NCBI RefSeq assembly: GCF_021026375.1
Contig: NZ_JAJNDB010000002.1
Location: forward strand, 1-64,000
DNA length: 64,000 nt
Direction: 5' to 3'
Source of the DNA: Actinomycetospora endophytica
GTDB lineage: Bacteria; Actinomycetota; Actinomycetes; Mycobacteriales; Pseudonocardiaceae
The position numbers were made by a program, and so were the translations under genes. This document shows positions 24,247 through 32,980 of the stretch, piece by piece; the first letter of the stretch is position 1, and every line of letters begins with the position of its first letter. The notes beneath the pieces are model-generated. The model had not been told where the DNA came from and ran no database searches. It was given only the letters and a program-made list of their open reading frames with translations.

Positions 24247-25851
24247 ATGGTGACGGTGCGGGAGATGGCCCTCGAGCTCTTCCGGGCCCACGGCATGACG
24301 ACGGTGTTCGGGAACCCCGGCTCGACCGAGCTCCCCATGCTCCAGCAGTTCCCGGACGACTTCCGGTACGTGCTCGGGCTGCAGGAGGCGGTCGTCGTCG
24401 GGATGGCCGACGGGTACGCCCAGGCGTCCGGACGGCCGACGCTGGTCAACCTGCACACCGCCCCGGGGGTCGGCAACGCGGTCGGGGCGCTGGTGAACGC
24501 GGCGGCGAACAAGACCCCGCTGGTCGTCACCGCCGGACAGCAGGTGCGCCCGATGCTGGCGCTCGAGGCGATGCTCACCAACCCGCGGGCGACCGAGCTG
24601 CCCCGCCCCACCGTGAAGTTCTCCGGCGAGCCGGCGCGCGCCGCCGACGTGCCCGCGCTGCTCGCCCGGGCGATCCACGCGGCCACGACTCCGCCGACCG
24701 GCCCGGTCTTCGTCTCGATCCCGATGGACGACTGGGACGTCGAGCTCACCGGCCCGGACCTCGAGGTCGCGCAGCGGGCGGTGCGGCGGTCGGTCCGCGC
24801 GCCGCTGCTTCCCGACGAGAGCGGGCTCGGGACGTTGGTGGCCGCGCTCGACGGCGCGACGGCGCCGGCCCTCGTCGTCGGCGGTGACGTCGACGCGGGC
24901 GGCGGGTTCGACGACGCCGTGGCACTGGCCGAGCGCTGCTCCGCGGCGGTCTACGGGCCGCCGGTCGACGGCCGGGTCGCCTTCCCCGAGGACCACCCGC
25001 TCTTCCGCGGCGCGCTGCCGATGGCCATCGCCCCGCTGGCGCAGACGCTCGAGCCGCACGACGTCGTCGTCGTCCTCGGGACCGCCGTCTTCCGCTACTA
25101 CCCCTATGTGCCGGGGCGGTTCCTGCCCGACGGCACGGAGCTGCACCACGTCACCGCCGACCCCGACGAGGCCGCCCGCGCCCCGATGGGGGACGCGCTG
25201 ATCGCCGACCCGACGACGGTCGTGCGGGCGCTGCGCGACCGGGTGGCGGCGTCGTCCCGGCCGGTGCCCGGGTCGGCGCCGACCGCGGAGGCGGCACCGG
25301 TGTCGGCGACGCCGGGCACGCTGACGGCCGAGGAGGTCTTCGACGTCCTCGGGGCGGTCTGGCCCGCCGACGGCGTGGTGGTGGACGAGTCACCGTCGAA
25401 CCGGGCCGCGCTGCACGCGCGCCGGCCGGTGCGGCGTCCGGCGAGCTCGTTCTTCACGACGTCGGGTGGGCTCGGGTTCGGGCTGCCGGCGGCGGTGGGC
25501 GTGGCGCTGGCCGATCCTTCGCGGCCGGTGCTCGCCGCGATCGGCGACGGCTCCATGCAGTACGCGATCCAGGCCCTCGCGACGGCGTCCGCGCTCGCGG
25601 TCCCCGTCACGGTGATGGTCCTCGAGAACCACGAGTACGCGATCCTCAAGTGGTTCGCCGCCCGCGAGAACACCCCGAAGGCGCCCGGGCTGGACCTCCC
25701 GCCGGTCGACTTCACCGCTCTCGCCGCCGGGTACGGCGTGCCGGCCGAGCGGGTGTCGACGGTGGACGAGCTGCGTGCGGCGCTGGAGCGCGGGCGGGAC
25801 GCGGACGGGCCGCGGCTGGTGTCGGTGCCGCTCGGGCGGCCTTCGGGCTGA
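24247..25851 (+). CDS. mdlC: ThDP-dependent decarboxylase, benzoylformate decarboxylase-like
   Basis: 534 residues, standard for the family. Motifs: VFGNPGSTELPML (Ser corresponding to BFDC Ser26), LQEAVVVGMADGYAQ (the Glu that activates ThDP), LHTAPGVGNAVG (His corresponding to BFDC His70), DESPSN, and the ThDP/Mg motif GDGSMQYAIQ...LENHEYAILK. The BFDC active-site His281 region is conserved (VFRYHQYDPG in Pseudomonas) but reads VFRYYPYVPG here, putting Tyr285 at that position. The family non-oxidatively decarboxylates 2-oxo acids such as phenylglyoxylate. A changed active-site acid/base may mean altered substrate or carboligase bias. The gene appears monocistronic. Confidence 0.85.
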   Translation: MVTVREMALELFRAHGMTTVFGNPGSTELPMLQQFPDDFRYVLGLQEAVVVGMADGYAQASGRPTLVNLHTAPGVGNAVGALVNAAANKTPLVVTAGQQVRPMLALEAMLTNPRATELPRPTVKFSGEPARAADVPALLARAIHAATTPPTGPVFVSIPMDDWDVELTGPDLEVAQRAVRRSVRAPLLPDESGLGTLVAALDGATAPALVVGGDVDAGGGFDDAVALAERCSAAVYGPPVDGRVAFPEDHPLFRGALPMAIAPLAQTLEPHDVVVVLGTAVFRYYPYVPGRFLPDGTELHHVTADPDEAARAPMGDALIADPTTVVRALRDRVAASSRPVPGSAPTAEAAPVSATPGTLTAEEVFDVLGAVWPADGVVVDESPSNRAALHARRPVRRPASSFFTTSGGLGFGLPAAVGVALADPSRPVLAAIGDGSMQYAIQALATASALAVPVTVMVLENHEYAILKWFAARENTPKAPGLDLPPVDFTALAAGYGVPAERVSTVDELRAALERGRDADGPRLVSVPLGRPSG

Positions 25852-25879
25852 GCGCGCGGGTTGCTGGCCGGCTCGCCGG

Positions 25880-25927
25880 ACGAACGGCTCGTTCGTCACC
25901 TTCGAGGGTGACGAACGGCCCGTTCGT
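25880..25927. repeat. Nested palindrome, family C copy 2
   Basis: ACGAACGGCTCGTTCGTCAC at 25880-25899 and GTGACGAACGGCCCGTTCGT at 25908-25927 are inverted with one mismatch and an eight-base loop. Each arm is itself palindromic. The same element occurs at 11739-11788. Here it separates two co-directional genes, so it probably terminates the decarboxylase transcript. Confidence 0.85.
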
Positions 25928-25958
25928 GCGTTCCGGCCGAGCACCCCCCGATCGATAA

Positions 25959-25973
25959 CGACAATCGTTGTCG
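25959..25973. promoter_or_regulatory. Palindromic operator, possibly Zur/Fur-like
   Basis: CGACAATCGTTGTCG is a perfect 6-3-6 inverted repeat, 16 bases before the GTG of the CooC-like ATPase gene. TAGGTT follows at 25976-25981, a plausible -10 that would put the transcript start at or near the GTG (leaderless). The GACAATCGTTGTC core resembles high-GC Zur-type boxes, but that identity is my inference. Confidence 0.45.
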
Positions 25974-25988
25974 GCTAGGTTCTCGCCC

Positions 25989-26942
25989 GTGAAGATCGCC
26001 TTCGTCGGGAAGGGCGGGAGCGGCAAGACCACGCTCGCGTCGCTGTTCGCGCTGCGTGCCGCCGCGACCGGGGCGCCCGTGCTCGCGCTCGACGCCGACA
26101 TCAACCAGAACCTCGCGGTCGCCCTCGGCGCGACGCCCGAGATCGCCGCCGGCCTGCCCACGCTCGCCGGGCACGTCGGGGTGCTCAAGGAGTGGCTGCG
26201 CGGCGACAACCCGCGCCTGCCCAGCGCCGGGGACATGATCAAGACGACGCCGCCCGGGCAGGGGTCGCGACTCGTGCGCGTCGTCGAGGACAACCCGGCC
26301 TACGACGCCGCGATCCGCGAGGTCGTGCCCGGCGTCCGGCTCGGCACGGCGGGCGCGTTCGACGACGCCGACCTCGGCGTCGCGTGCTTCCATGCCAAGA
26401 CCGGGGCCGTCGAGCTGCTGCTCGGCCACCTCGTCGACGGTCCCGGCGAGTACGTCGTCGTCGACATGACCGCGGGCGCCGACGCGTTCGCCTCCGGGCT
26501 GTTCACGCGCTTCGACCTGACCGTGCTGGTGTGCGAGCCGACGCTGCGCGCGGTCGGGGTCGTGCGGCAGTACGCCGGCTACGCCCGGGAGTTCGGGGTC
26601 CGCCTCGGCGTCGTCGGGAACAAGATCGCCGATCCCGACGACGAGGAGTTCCTGCGGTCCTCGCTCGCGGACGCCGGCGTCGAGCTGCTCGCGTCCGTGG
26701 GGTCGTCGCGCCACGTCCGCGCGGGCGACCGCGGCGGTGACCGTGCGATCGAGGGCCTCGAACCGGAGAACGCCGCGGCCCTCGACGCGCTGCGCACCTC
26801 GCTCGACGCGATCCCGCAGGACTGGCCGCAGTTCCAGGCGGACACCGTCGCCCTGCACCGCCGCAACGCCGAGGCGTGGGCAGGCGCCCACCTGCTCGAC
26901 CAGATCGACCCCGATTTCGTCCCGTCCCTCGTCGACCACTGA
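25989..26942 (+). CDS. CooC/MinD-like P-loop ATPase
   Basis: 317 residues from a GTG start. The deviant Walker A is KGGSGKTTLASLFAL; LALDADINQNLAVALG follows (the DADxN of the CooC subgroup), then EYVVVDMTAGADAF (Walker B region) and VVGNKIADPDDEEF (base-specificity NK). CooC-like ATPases insert nickel or other metals into CODH and related enzymes or act as maturation factors. Partner: the next gene, 17 bases on, with the same pairing known for SCO5389-type proteins. A metal-responsive operator upstream would fit a metallocentre role, not proven. Confidence 0.82.
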   Translation: MKIAFVGKGGSGKTTLASLFALRAAATGAPVLALDADINQNLAVALGATPEIAAGLPTLAGHVGVLKEWLRGDNPRLPSAGDMIKTTPPGQGSRLVRVVEDNPAYDAAIREVVPGVRLGTAGAFDDADLGVACFHAKTGAVELLLGHLVDGPGEYVVVDMTAGADAFASGLFTRFDLTVLVCEPTLRAVGVVRQYAGYAREFGVRLGVVGNKIADPDDEEFLRSSLADAGVELLASVGSSRHVRAGDRGGDRAIEGLEPENAAALDALRTSLDAIPQDWPQFQADTVALHRRNAEAWAGAHLLDQIDPDFVPSLVDH

Positions 26943-26959
26943 TCAACCCGGAGGTTCCC

Positions 26960-27358
26960 GTGTCCCTCGACGTCTCTCCCGACCTGCTCGCCGCCGCGGA
27001 GTGCGGTGAGGTCGACGACGCCGCGTTCGTCGACTGCGTGCGCGGCTCGCTGCCCTACGCCTGGACGGTCGTGTCCTCCGTCGCCGGCGCGGGCCCGGTG
27101 CCCGGCTCGCCGACCGTGCACGAGGTCCCGCCGCCGTCGGAGGCCGAGCGGGGTCAGCTGCTGCGCGCCCTGGCCTCGGATGCGATCCGCGGCGGGCTCG
27201 AGCGCCACTTCGGCGTGCGGCTCGCGTTCCAGAACTGCCACAAGGTCGCCGCGTTCTCGCCGGAGGGCCTGGCCGACCGCGACGCCGACACCTACGCGGC
27301 GTTCGTCTCCCCGCGCGGCCAGCTGCTCAACCAGAGTCCGGAGCTGCGCGACTGCTGA
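26960..27358 (+). CDS. SCO5389-family protein
   Basis: 132 residues from a GTG with CGGAGG upstream. I recognise conserved blocks of this actinobacterial family: DAAFVDCVRGSLPYAW, GQLLRALASDAIRGGLERHFGVRLAFQNCHKVAAF and a terminal QLLNQSPELRDC. Cysteines at about 16, 27, 93 and the very C-terminus, plus the His after Cys93, make metal or redox chemistry possible. It is co-transcribed with the CooC-like ATPase. Function is not established. Confidence 0.72.
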   Translation: MSLDVSPDLLAAAECGEVDDAAFVDCVRGSLPYAWTVVSSVAGAGPVPGSPTVHEVPPPSEAERGQLLRALASDAIRGGLERHFGVRLAFQNCHKVAAFSPEGLADRDADTYAAFVSPRGQLLNQSPELRDC

Positions 27359-27379
27359 AGATCCCCCCCAACGCCGGTT

Positions 27380-27512
27380 CTGGGCGAAGGGCACCTTCGG
27401 TCGACTAGATCGGCCGTGGGCGCCCACCGCCGGAACCCCGGTGCTCGCCGTCGTTCTGAGCGAGGGGACCCTTCGCTCGGTCTACTCGACCGAAGGTGCC
27501 CTTCGCTCGGAA
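27380..27512. repeat. Palindromic repeat cluster (family D)
   Basis: CACCTTCGGTCGA at 27392-27404 is exactly inverted as TCGACCGAAGGTG at 27486-27498. Around the second copy a bulged hairpin forms between GAGCGAGGGGACC...GGTC (27459-27482) and GACC...CCTTCGCTCGG (27488-27510). The units themselves are palindromic (GAAGGGCACCTTC). The 207-base gap before the ABC transporter is almost filled by this cluster and the SoxR-like box. Confidence 0.65.
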
Positions 27513-27527
27513 TGAACCGAGCGGGGG

Positions 27528-27551
27528 TTGACCTCAACGATGCTTGAGGTC
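27528..27551 (+). promoter_or_regulatory. SoxR/MerR-like operator-promoter of the ABC exporter
   Basis: TTGACCTCAACGATGCTTGAGGTC: GACCTCAA (27530-27537) and TTGAGGTC (27544-27551) form a perfect inverted repeat with a six-base spacer, matching the CCTCAA...TTGAGG SoxR box. TTGACC doubles as a -35. With the long spacing typical of MerR promoters, transcription would start at or very near the ATG at 27566, giving a leaderless mRNA. No soxR gene is in the window. Confidence 0.7.
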
Positions 27552-27565
27552 GAACCCTGTCCGGC

Positions 27566-28650
<1,085 letters not shown>

Positions 28651-28654
<4 letters not shown>

Positions 28655-29466
28655 GCGCGGCGACGATCACGACGACGACCCGGCCGTCACGGCGCACGTC
28701 GACGACGCGCGCGTTCCTCGGGGTGCTGGGCCGCGACATCGCGGTGACCGGCAAGGAGTTCGGCAGCTTCCTGTCGCAGGTCATCGTGCAGCCGTTCTTC
28801 CTGCTGTTCGTCTTCGGCAAGGTGCTCAGCGAGCTCGGCTACATCGCGCCCGGTTACGCGCAGCTGCTGCTGCCCGGCCTGCTCGCCCTGAACGCGTTCC
28901 TCGTCGCGGTGCAGGCGGTCGCGCTGCCCCTGGTGATCGACTTCAGCTACACCAAGGAGATCGAGGACCGGCTGCTCGCGCCGTTGTCGACGCGGATGGT
29001 CGCGGTCGAGAAGGTGGTGTTCGGCGCGCTACGGGGCCTGCTCGGGTCGTTGGTGATGATCCCGGTCGGCTACCTGGTGCTCGACAAGGTGTCGTGGGAC
29101 CTGGCCGGCCTGCCGCAGTCGGCGCTGCTGCTCGTGCTCGGTGCGCTCGCCGGGGGCGCGTCCGGTCTGGTGATCGGGACGCTCGTCTCGCCACGGCGGA
29201 TCAACATCGTGTTCGCGGTGGTCATCACCCCGCTGCTGTTCACCGGCTCGACCCAGTTCCCGTTCCTGCAGATCGGCTCGCTGCGCTGGTTCCAGGTGAT
29301 CTGCGCGCTCAACCCGATCACCTACGTCTCCGAGGGGCTCCGCGGCGCGCTGACGCCGCAGATCCCGCACCTGCCGGCGTGGGTGTGCTTCGCGGCGCTC
29401 GTCGTGGCCTGCGTGCTGTTCGGAGCGGTCGGCATCCAGGGGTTCGTCCGGCGGGCCCTGGACTGA
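28651..29466 (+). CDS. ABC-2 type transporter permease, DrrB-like
   Basis: 271 residues; ATG overlaps the ATPase stop. About six membrane helices follow a basic Thr-rich N-terminus. The sequence has ABC-2/DrrB signatures: FGKVLSELGYIAPGYAQLLLPGLLALN, DFSYTKEIEDRLLAPLSTRMVAVEK (ABC-2 loop) and NPITYVSEGLRGALTP near the end. It is the membrane half of the exporter with the preceding ATPase. The SoxR-like box suggests induction by redox-cycling compounds. Confidence 0.92.
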
Positions 29467-29555
29467 CCCTCGGTCGGCACGGCATCCTCCAGGCGTCACA
29501 TCGCCGGTAGCTCGTTCGGGCGACGGTGGTGACTCCGGGGGGCGGGGGAACGGGC

Positions 29556-30779
29556 ATGGCATCGGAGACCGGGCGGGTCGGGGAGCAGGACACCGCCGAG
29601 GAGGCCGGCCGCAACGGCGCGACGGTGCCGTCGCCGCGCGTCGGCGGGAATCCCCGGTCCGACGACGAGGCCCGCCCCGACGACGAGGCCCGGTCCGACG
29701 ACGAGGCCCGCCCCGACGACGAGGCCCGCCCCGACGACGACGGGTCCGCGCCGGACGCCGAGGAGGACGTCGACACCGGCCCGCTGCGCGGTGACGTCCT
29801 CGGGCGCATCGCCGGCGCCACGACCGCGGTGCTCGCCACGACCGACCGCGACGGCGCGCAGGACATCAGCGTCCTCGGCGGGTCACGCTGCTTCCTGCGG
29901 GTGCTCGACCGGCACCGCTTCGCCTTCCCCGAGTCGGGCACCGAGCCCGCGACGGCCGCCCGGGTGAACCTCGCCGAGACCCCCGCCGTCGCGATGCTGC
30001 TGCTGGTCGGCGGCACCGGGCGGGCGCTGCACGTCAACGGCACCGCCCGCGTCGTGCCCGCCGCCGAACTGCGCGACGAGGACCCCACCGTCCCGGAGCG
30101 CCCCGTCCCCGGGGAGTCCACGGACGTGTGGGTCGTCGTCGAGGTCGGTGATCTCCAGCCGCTCGACGGCGAGGACGTCCCGCGCCTGGGCGGGCCGGTC
30201 CGTCCGGGAGTCGCACCGCCCGCGCCCGGTGCCTCGTCCGGGCCCCGCGGACGGACGCTGATCGCGGCGCTCGTCGCCCTCGTCGTCGTGTGCCTCGCCG
30301 TCGTCGGGGTGGCCGCCGTCGTGTCCCGGCCGGCGACACCCGCGCCCGCCCCGCCGCCGGCACCCGTCGCCGATCCCGGGCCGACGGGCCCGCCGACCCT
30401 GCGCGGCCGGGTCACCGACGTCGGAGACCCGGCGACCGTCGTGGTCGACGTGGCCGGACGCCCCGTCACCGTCGGCATCGTCGGGCTCGACGCGGCGACG
30501 ATCCCGGACTGCGCCCGGCAGGAGTCGCTGGACTTCGCCCGTCGCACCCTCGACGGCCAGACCGTCACCCTGGTGCCCGACCCGACGCTCCCGACCCAGC
30601 CCGGCGTCACCCGCGCCTACGCGGTGCTGGGCAGCCAGCTGTCCTACACCGACGCGGCGATCCGCGGCGGCCACGCGCCGGCGGCGGGCCCGTCGCAGTA
30701 TCGCGGGGTGTTCGACGGCGAGCAGCGCGACGCGAAGGACGCGGGCGACGGCATGTGGGGTCCGCCCTGTGTCCGGTAG
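29556..30779 (+). CDS. Three-part membrane protein: acidic repeat, PNPOx-like domain, SNase-like domain
   Basis: 407 residues from ATG 29556 (GTG 29526 is an alternative). The N-terminus is acidic with four DDEARP/S hexapeptides. Residues ~75-205 resemble a pyridoxamine-phosphate-oxidase-like split barrel (GDVLGRIAGATTAVLATTDRDGAQDISVLGGSRCFLRV...TPAVAMLLLVGGTGRALHVNGTARVV). One membrane helix (RTLIAALVALVVVCLAVVGV) follows, then a Pro/Ala linker and a C-terminal domain like staphylococcal nuclease (GRVTDVGDPATVVVDV, VGIVGLDAATIPDCARQESLDFARRTLDG, GMWGPPC). The Arg and Glu expected near GLDAPE are missing. I know no protein of this combination. It ends in a family A palindrome. Confidence 0.65.
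   Translation: MASETGRVGEQDTAEEAGRNGATVPSPRVGGNPRSDDEARPDDEARSDDEARPDDEARPDDDGSAPDAEEDVDTGPLRGDVLGRIAGATTAVLATTDRDGAQDISVLGGSRCFLRVLDRHRFAFPESGTEPATAARVNLAETPAVAMLLLVGGTGRALHVNGTARVVPAAELRDEDPTVPERPVPGESTDVWVVVEVGDLQPLDGEDVPRLGGPVRPGVAPPAPGASSGPRGRTLIAALVALVVVCLAVVGVAAVVSRPATPAPAPPPAPVADPGPTGPPTLRGRVTDVGDPATVVVDVAGRPVTVGIVGLDAATIPDCARQESLDFARRTLDGQTVTLVPDPTLPTQPGVTRAYAVLGSQLSYTDAAIRGGHAPAAGPSQYRGVFDGEQRDAKDAGDGMWGPPCVR
29661..29732 (+). repeat. Four 18-bp tandem coding repeats (DDEARP/S)
   Basis: Four consecutive units of GACGACGAGGCCCGCCCC (the second has TC for CC at its end-proximal position, giving Ser) encode DDEARP-DDEARS-DDEARP-DDEARP. A partial fifth unit follows. Near-identity at silent positions suggests recent slippage and possible copy-number variation among strains. 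Confidence 0.9.
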
Positions 30780-30851
30780 GTGCGCTCCGCGCCGGTGAGC
30801 AGTAATTGACGCCGGGGCGTCACTTACTGCTCACGAGCGCGACAGCGCACC
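30777..30851. repeat. Palindrome family A copy 2, between convergent genes
   Basis: It starts with the TAG stop of the preceding gene (TAGGTGCGCTCCGCGC). GTGAGCAGTAATTGACGCC (30795-30813) pairs with GGCGTCACTTACTGCTCAC (30816-30834) with one mismatch; outer GGTGCGCT (30779-30786) pairs with AGCGCACC (30844-30851). The right arm contains the wrbA stop. Likely bidirectional terminator. Confidence 0.88.
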
Positions 30852-31439
30852 CAGCGCACCGGCGATCCCCGCCAGCCGCGCGCCCTGCACCCGGGCCGCG
30901 CCGGTCGCGCTGTCGTCGGGCGCCGCCGACTTCCGTGACACCCAGGACGCGCCGTAGGGGTTCCCGGTCTCCATCAGCGACGGGTCGGCCGCGTAGCCGA
31001 GGGGCATGATCAGCGAGCCCCAGTGGTAGAAGACCATGTTCATCGCGACGATCGTCGCCTCCAGCCCGCCGTGACCGGTCGAGGCCGAGGTGAACGACGT
31101 CCCGACCTTCGACGCGAGCTTCCCCTGCGCCCACAGCCCGCCAGTGGTGTCGAGGAACGCCTTGAGCTGTTCGGCCGCCGCCCCGAACCGGGTGGGGCTG
31201 CCGAGCGCGATCCCGTCGGCCCACTCGAGGTCGTCGAGGGAGGCGACGGTGTCGTAGGGGTTGTTGTCCACCCACTCCTTCCAGCGGCGGTTCCCCTCGA
31301 TCGCCTCCCGCGGCGCGCGCTCGGCGACCGGCCGCACGCGGACCTCCGCCCCGGCGCCCCGGGCCCCCTCGGCGAGCGCCTCGGCCAGGGCGGCGACGTT
31401 GCCGGTGGCGGAGTAGAAGACGACGACGATGTTGGCCAC
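30831..31439 (-). CDS. wrbA: NAD(P)H:quinone oxidoreductase / flavodoxin-like WrbA
   Basis: 202 residues from the GTG at 31439, with GGAGG ten bases upstream. Flavodoxin-fold FMN loop IVVVFYSATGNVAALAEAL is at the N-terminus; LEWADGIALGSPTRFGAAAEQLKAFLDTTGGLWAQGKLASKVGTSFTSASTGHGG is the WrbA signature region; the end has MPLGYAADPSLMETGNPYGASWVS. It performs two-electron reduction of quinones, limiting redox cycling. Its closeness to the SoxR-boxed exporter is suggestive only. Confidence 0.93.
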   Translation of the reverse strand: MANIVVVFYSATGNVAALAEALAEGARGAGAEVRVRPVAERAPREAIEGNRRWKEWVDNNPYDTVASLDDLEWADGIALGSPTRFGAAAEQLKAFLDTTGGLWAQGKLASKVGTSFTSASTGHGGLEATIVAMNMVFYHWGSLIMPLGYAADPSLMETGNPYGASWVSRKSAAPDDSATGAARVQGARLAGIAGALGALSRS

Positions 31440-31474
31440 GAGGGACGGACCTCCGGAGGGGAGCGGACGGTGTC

Positions 31475-32980
31475 GTGACCCACCCTCTCGCGCCGGCGCC
31501 GACCGCGCGTTCCCAGGCCCGGCGCCGTGCCGCGCGGCACACTGGTCGGGTGGCGACGGCGGGTCGGTTCCCTCCGGGCCGTCCGGCGGGTCCGCTCCGG
31601 GCGGCCCCGTCGCGCACGGTGCCCGGCTCGGCGCGGCCGGCCGAAGGGCGCGGCCCGGGTGGGGCCGGCGCCGAGGCACTCCGCGGCCTCGTCGTGCTGC
31701 ACCGCCGCCTCTCGACCCTCGCGACCGCGCACGACTCCGGCCCCGCCGCCGTCGTCGCGCTGCTCGCCGAGGAGCTCGGCGCGGTCGCCGGGGTGATCGG
31801 CACCGGGCCGGAGCACGCGGTCCTCGCGGCCTGCGCGCCCGGTGTCGACGAGGCCCGGGCGGCGGCGGTCCTGCGGGCCGAGGTCACCGGATCCCGGGCC
31901 CGGCGGGTCCTCGCGGCCGCGGAGCGGGGCGGCCGGGCGCTGCGCGTGCCGGGCAACGGGACGTGGGTACGCGTCGTGGTGCCGGTGGTCGTGGGCGGCG
32001 ACACCGCGGCGTTCCTCATCGCCGAGGAGGACCCGGCGCAGCGCGACCGGCCCGCCGCGCTCGAGGGCGACGACGTCCTGCTGCTCGCCGCCGAGCACGC
32101 CGCGACGATCGTCGGGGTGCTCCTCGGCCGCGAGCGGGTGCTCGCCGCGGCCGCGGGCCACGTCCGGGACGACCTGCTCTCCGGGCTCCTGCTCGGCCGG
32201 GCCCGCTCCGCCGAGGAGGCCGCGCAGTGGGCCGAGCACGTGGGGTTCGACGCCGGCGTCGCCCACCGGGTGCTCGTGGTGGTGCCGCGCGGCGAGCCCA
32301 CCGACCCGGCGACCGCCCACCCCGAGCCCACCGACCCCGAGGCCACCACCGCCCGGCCGTTGCTGCTGGCCGAGGTCCGCGACCGGCTGGCCCGGCTGGT
32401 CCCCGGCGTCCTCGCCCTGGTCCGCGACAGCGAGGTGGTGGCCCTCGTGCCGGTCGCGGCCGACCCGGTCGCCGTCGGGACCGCCGCCGCGCGGGCCTTC
32501 GTCCGGGGCCTCGAACCGTCCGCGGCGGACGCCGGCCGGTGGCCGGTGACGGTGGCCCTGGGCCGCGAGGTCGACGACGTGCCGGGGCTGCCGCGGTCCT
32601 ACGACCAGGCCCGCCGCACCCTCGATGCCGCGCGCCGCCTCGGCTGGGAGGGCCGGCTGCTGCGCTTCGACGACCTCGGCGTGCACCGGCTGCTGCTGCA
32701 GGTCCCCGACCCGGAGGACGCCCGGGCGTTCGCCCGCGAGGTGCTCGGGCGCCTGGCCACCGACTCCTCGGAGCGCACCGTCGAGCTCGTCCGCACCCTC
32801 GCCCGGTACTTCCGCGAGGACGGCAGCCCGCAGCGCACCGCGAAGGTCCTCTCCGTGCACCCGAACACCGTCGGCTACCGGCTGCGCCGCGCCGAGGAGC
32901 TCTCCGGGCTCGCGCTGGACCACTACCAGGACCGGCTCGCCGCGCAGGTCGCCCTCGAGATCCTCGGGTGGATGGAGTGA
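31475..32980 (+). CDS. PucR-family transcriptional regulator
   Basis: 501 residues from GTG 31475 (GTG 31550 is a shorter alternative; the first ~65 residues are Arg/Pro-rich and doubtful). The C-terminal PucR helix-turn-helix is clear: ELVRTLARYFREDGSPQRTAKVLSVHPNTVGYRLRRAEEL. Upstream lies a GGDEF-like/CdaR middle region (RSYDQARRTLDAARRLGWEG, LLLQVPDPEDARAFAREVLG) and an N-terminal GAF-like sensor. PucR proteins control purine, amino-acid or nitrogen metabolism. It overlaps the methyltransferase gene by four bases, so its likely target is that gene. Sensed ligand unknown. Confidence 0.85.
   Translation: MTHPLAPAPTARSQARRRAARHTGRVATAGRFPPGRPAGPLRAAPSRTVPGSARPAEGRGPGGAGAEALRGLVVLHRRLSTLATAHDSGPAAVVALLAEELGAVAGVIGTGPEHAVLAACAPGVDEARAAAVLRAEVTGSRARRVLAAAERGGRALRVPGNGTWVRVVVPVVVGGDTAAFLIAEEDPAQRDRPAALEGDDVLLLAAEHAATIVGVLLGRERVLAAAAGHVRDDLLSGLLLGRARSAEEAAQWAEHVGFDAGVAHRVLVVVPRGEPTDPATAHPEPTDPEATTARPLLLAEVRDRLARLVPGVLALVRDSEVVALVPVAADPVAVGTAAARAFVRGLEPSAADAGRWPVTVALGREVDDVPGLPRSYDQARRTLDAARRLGWEGRLLRFDDLGVHRLLLQVPDPEDARAFAREVLGRLATDSSERTVELVRTLARYFREDGSPQRTAKVLSVHPNTVGYRLRRAEELSGLALDHYQDRLAAQVALEILGWME

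Noticed and set aside
29661..29732. Short regular repeats that might suggest CRISPR
   Set aside because: The 18-bp units are contiguous with no spacers and encode an in-frame hexapeptide repeat.
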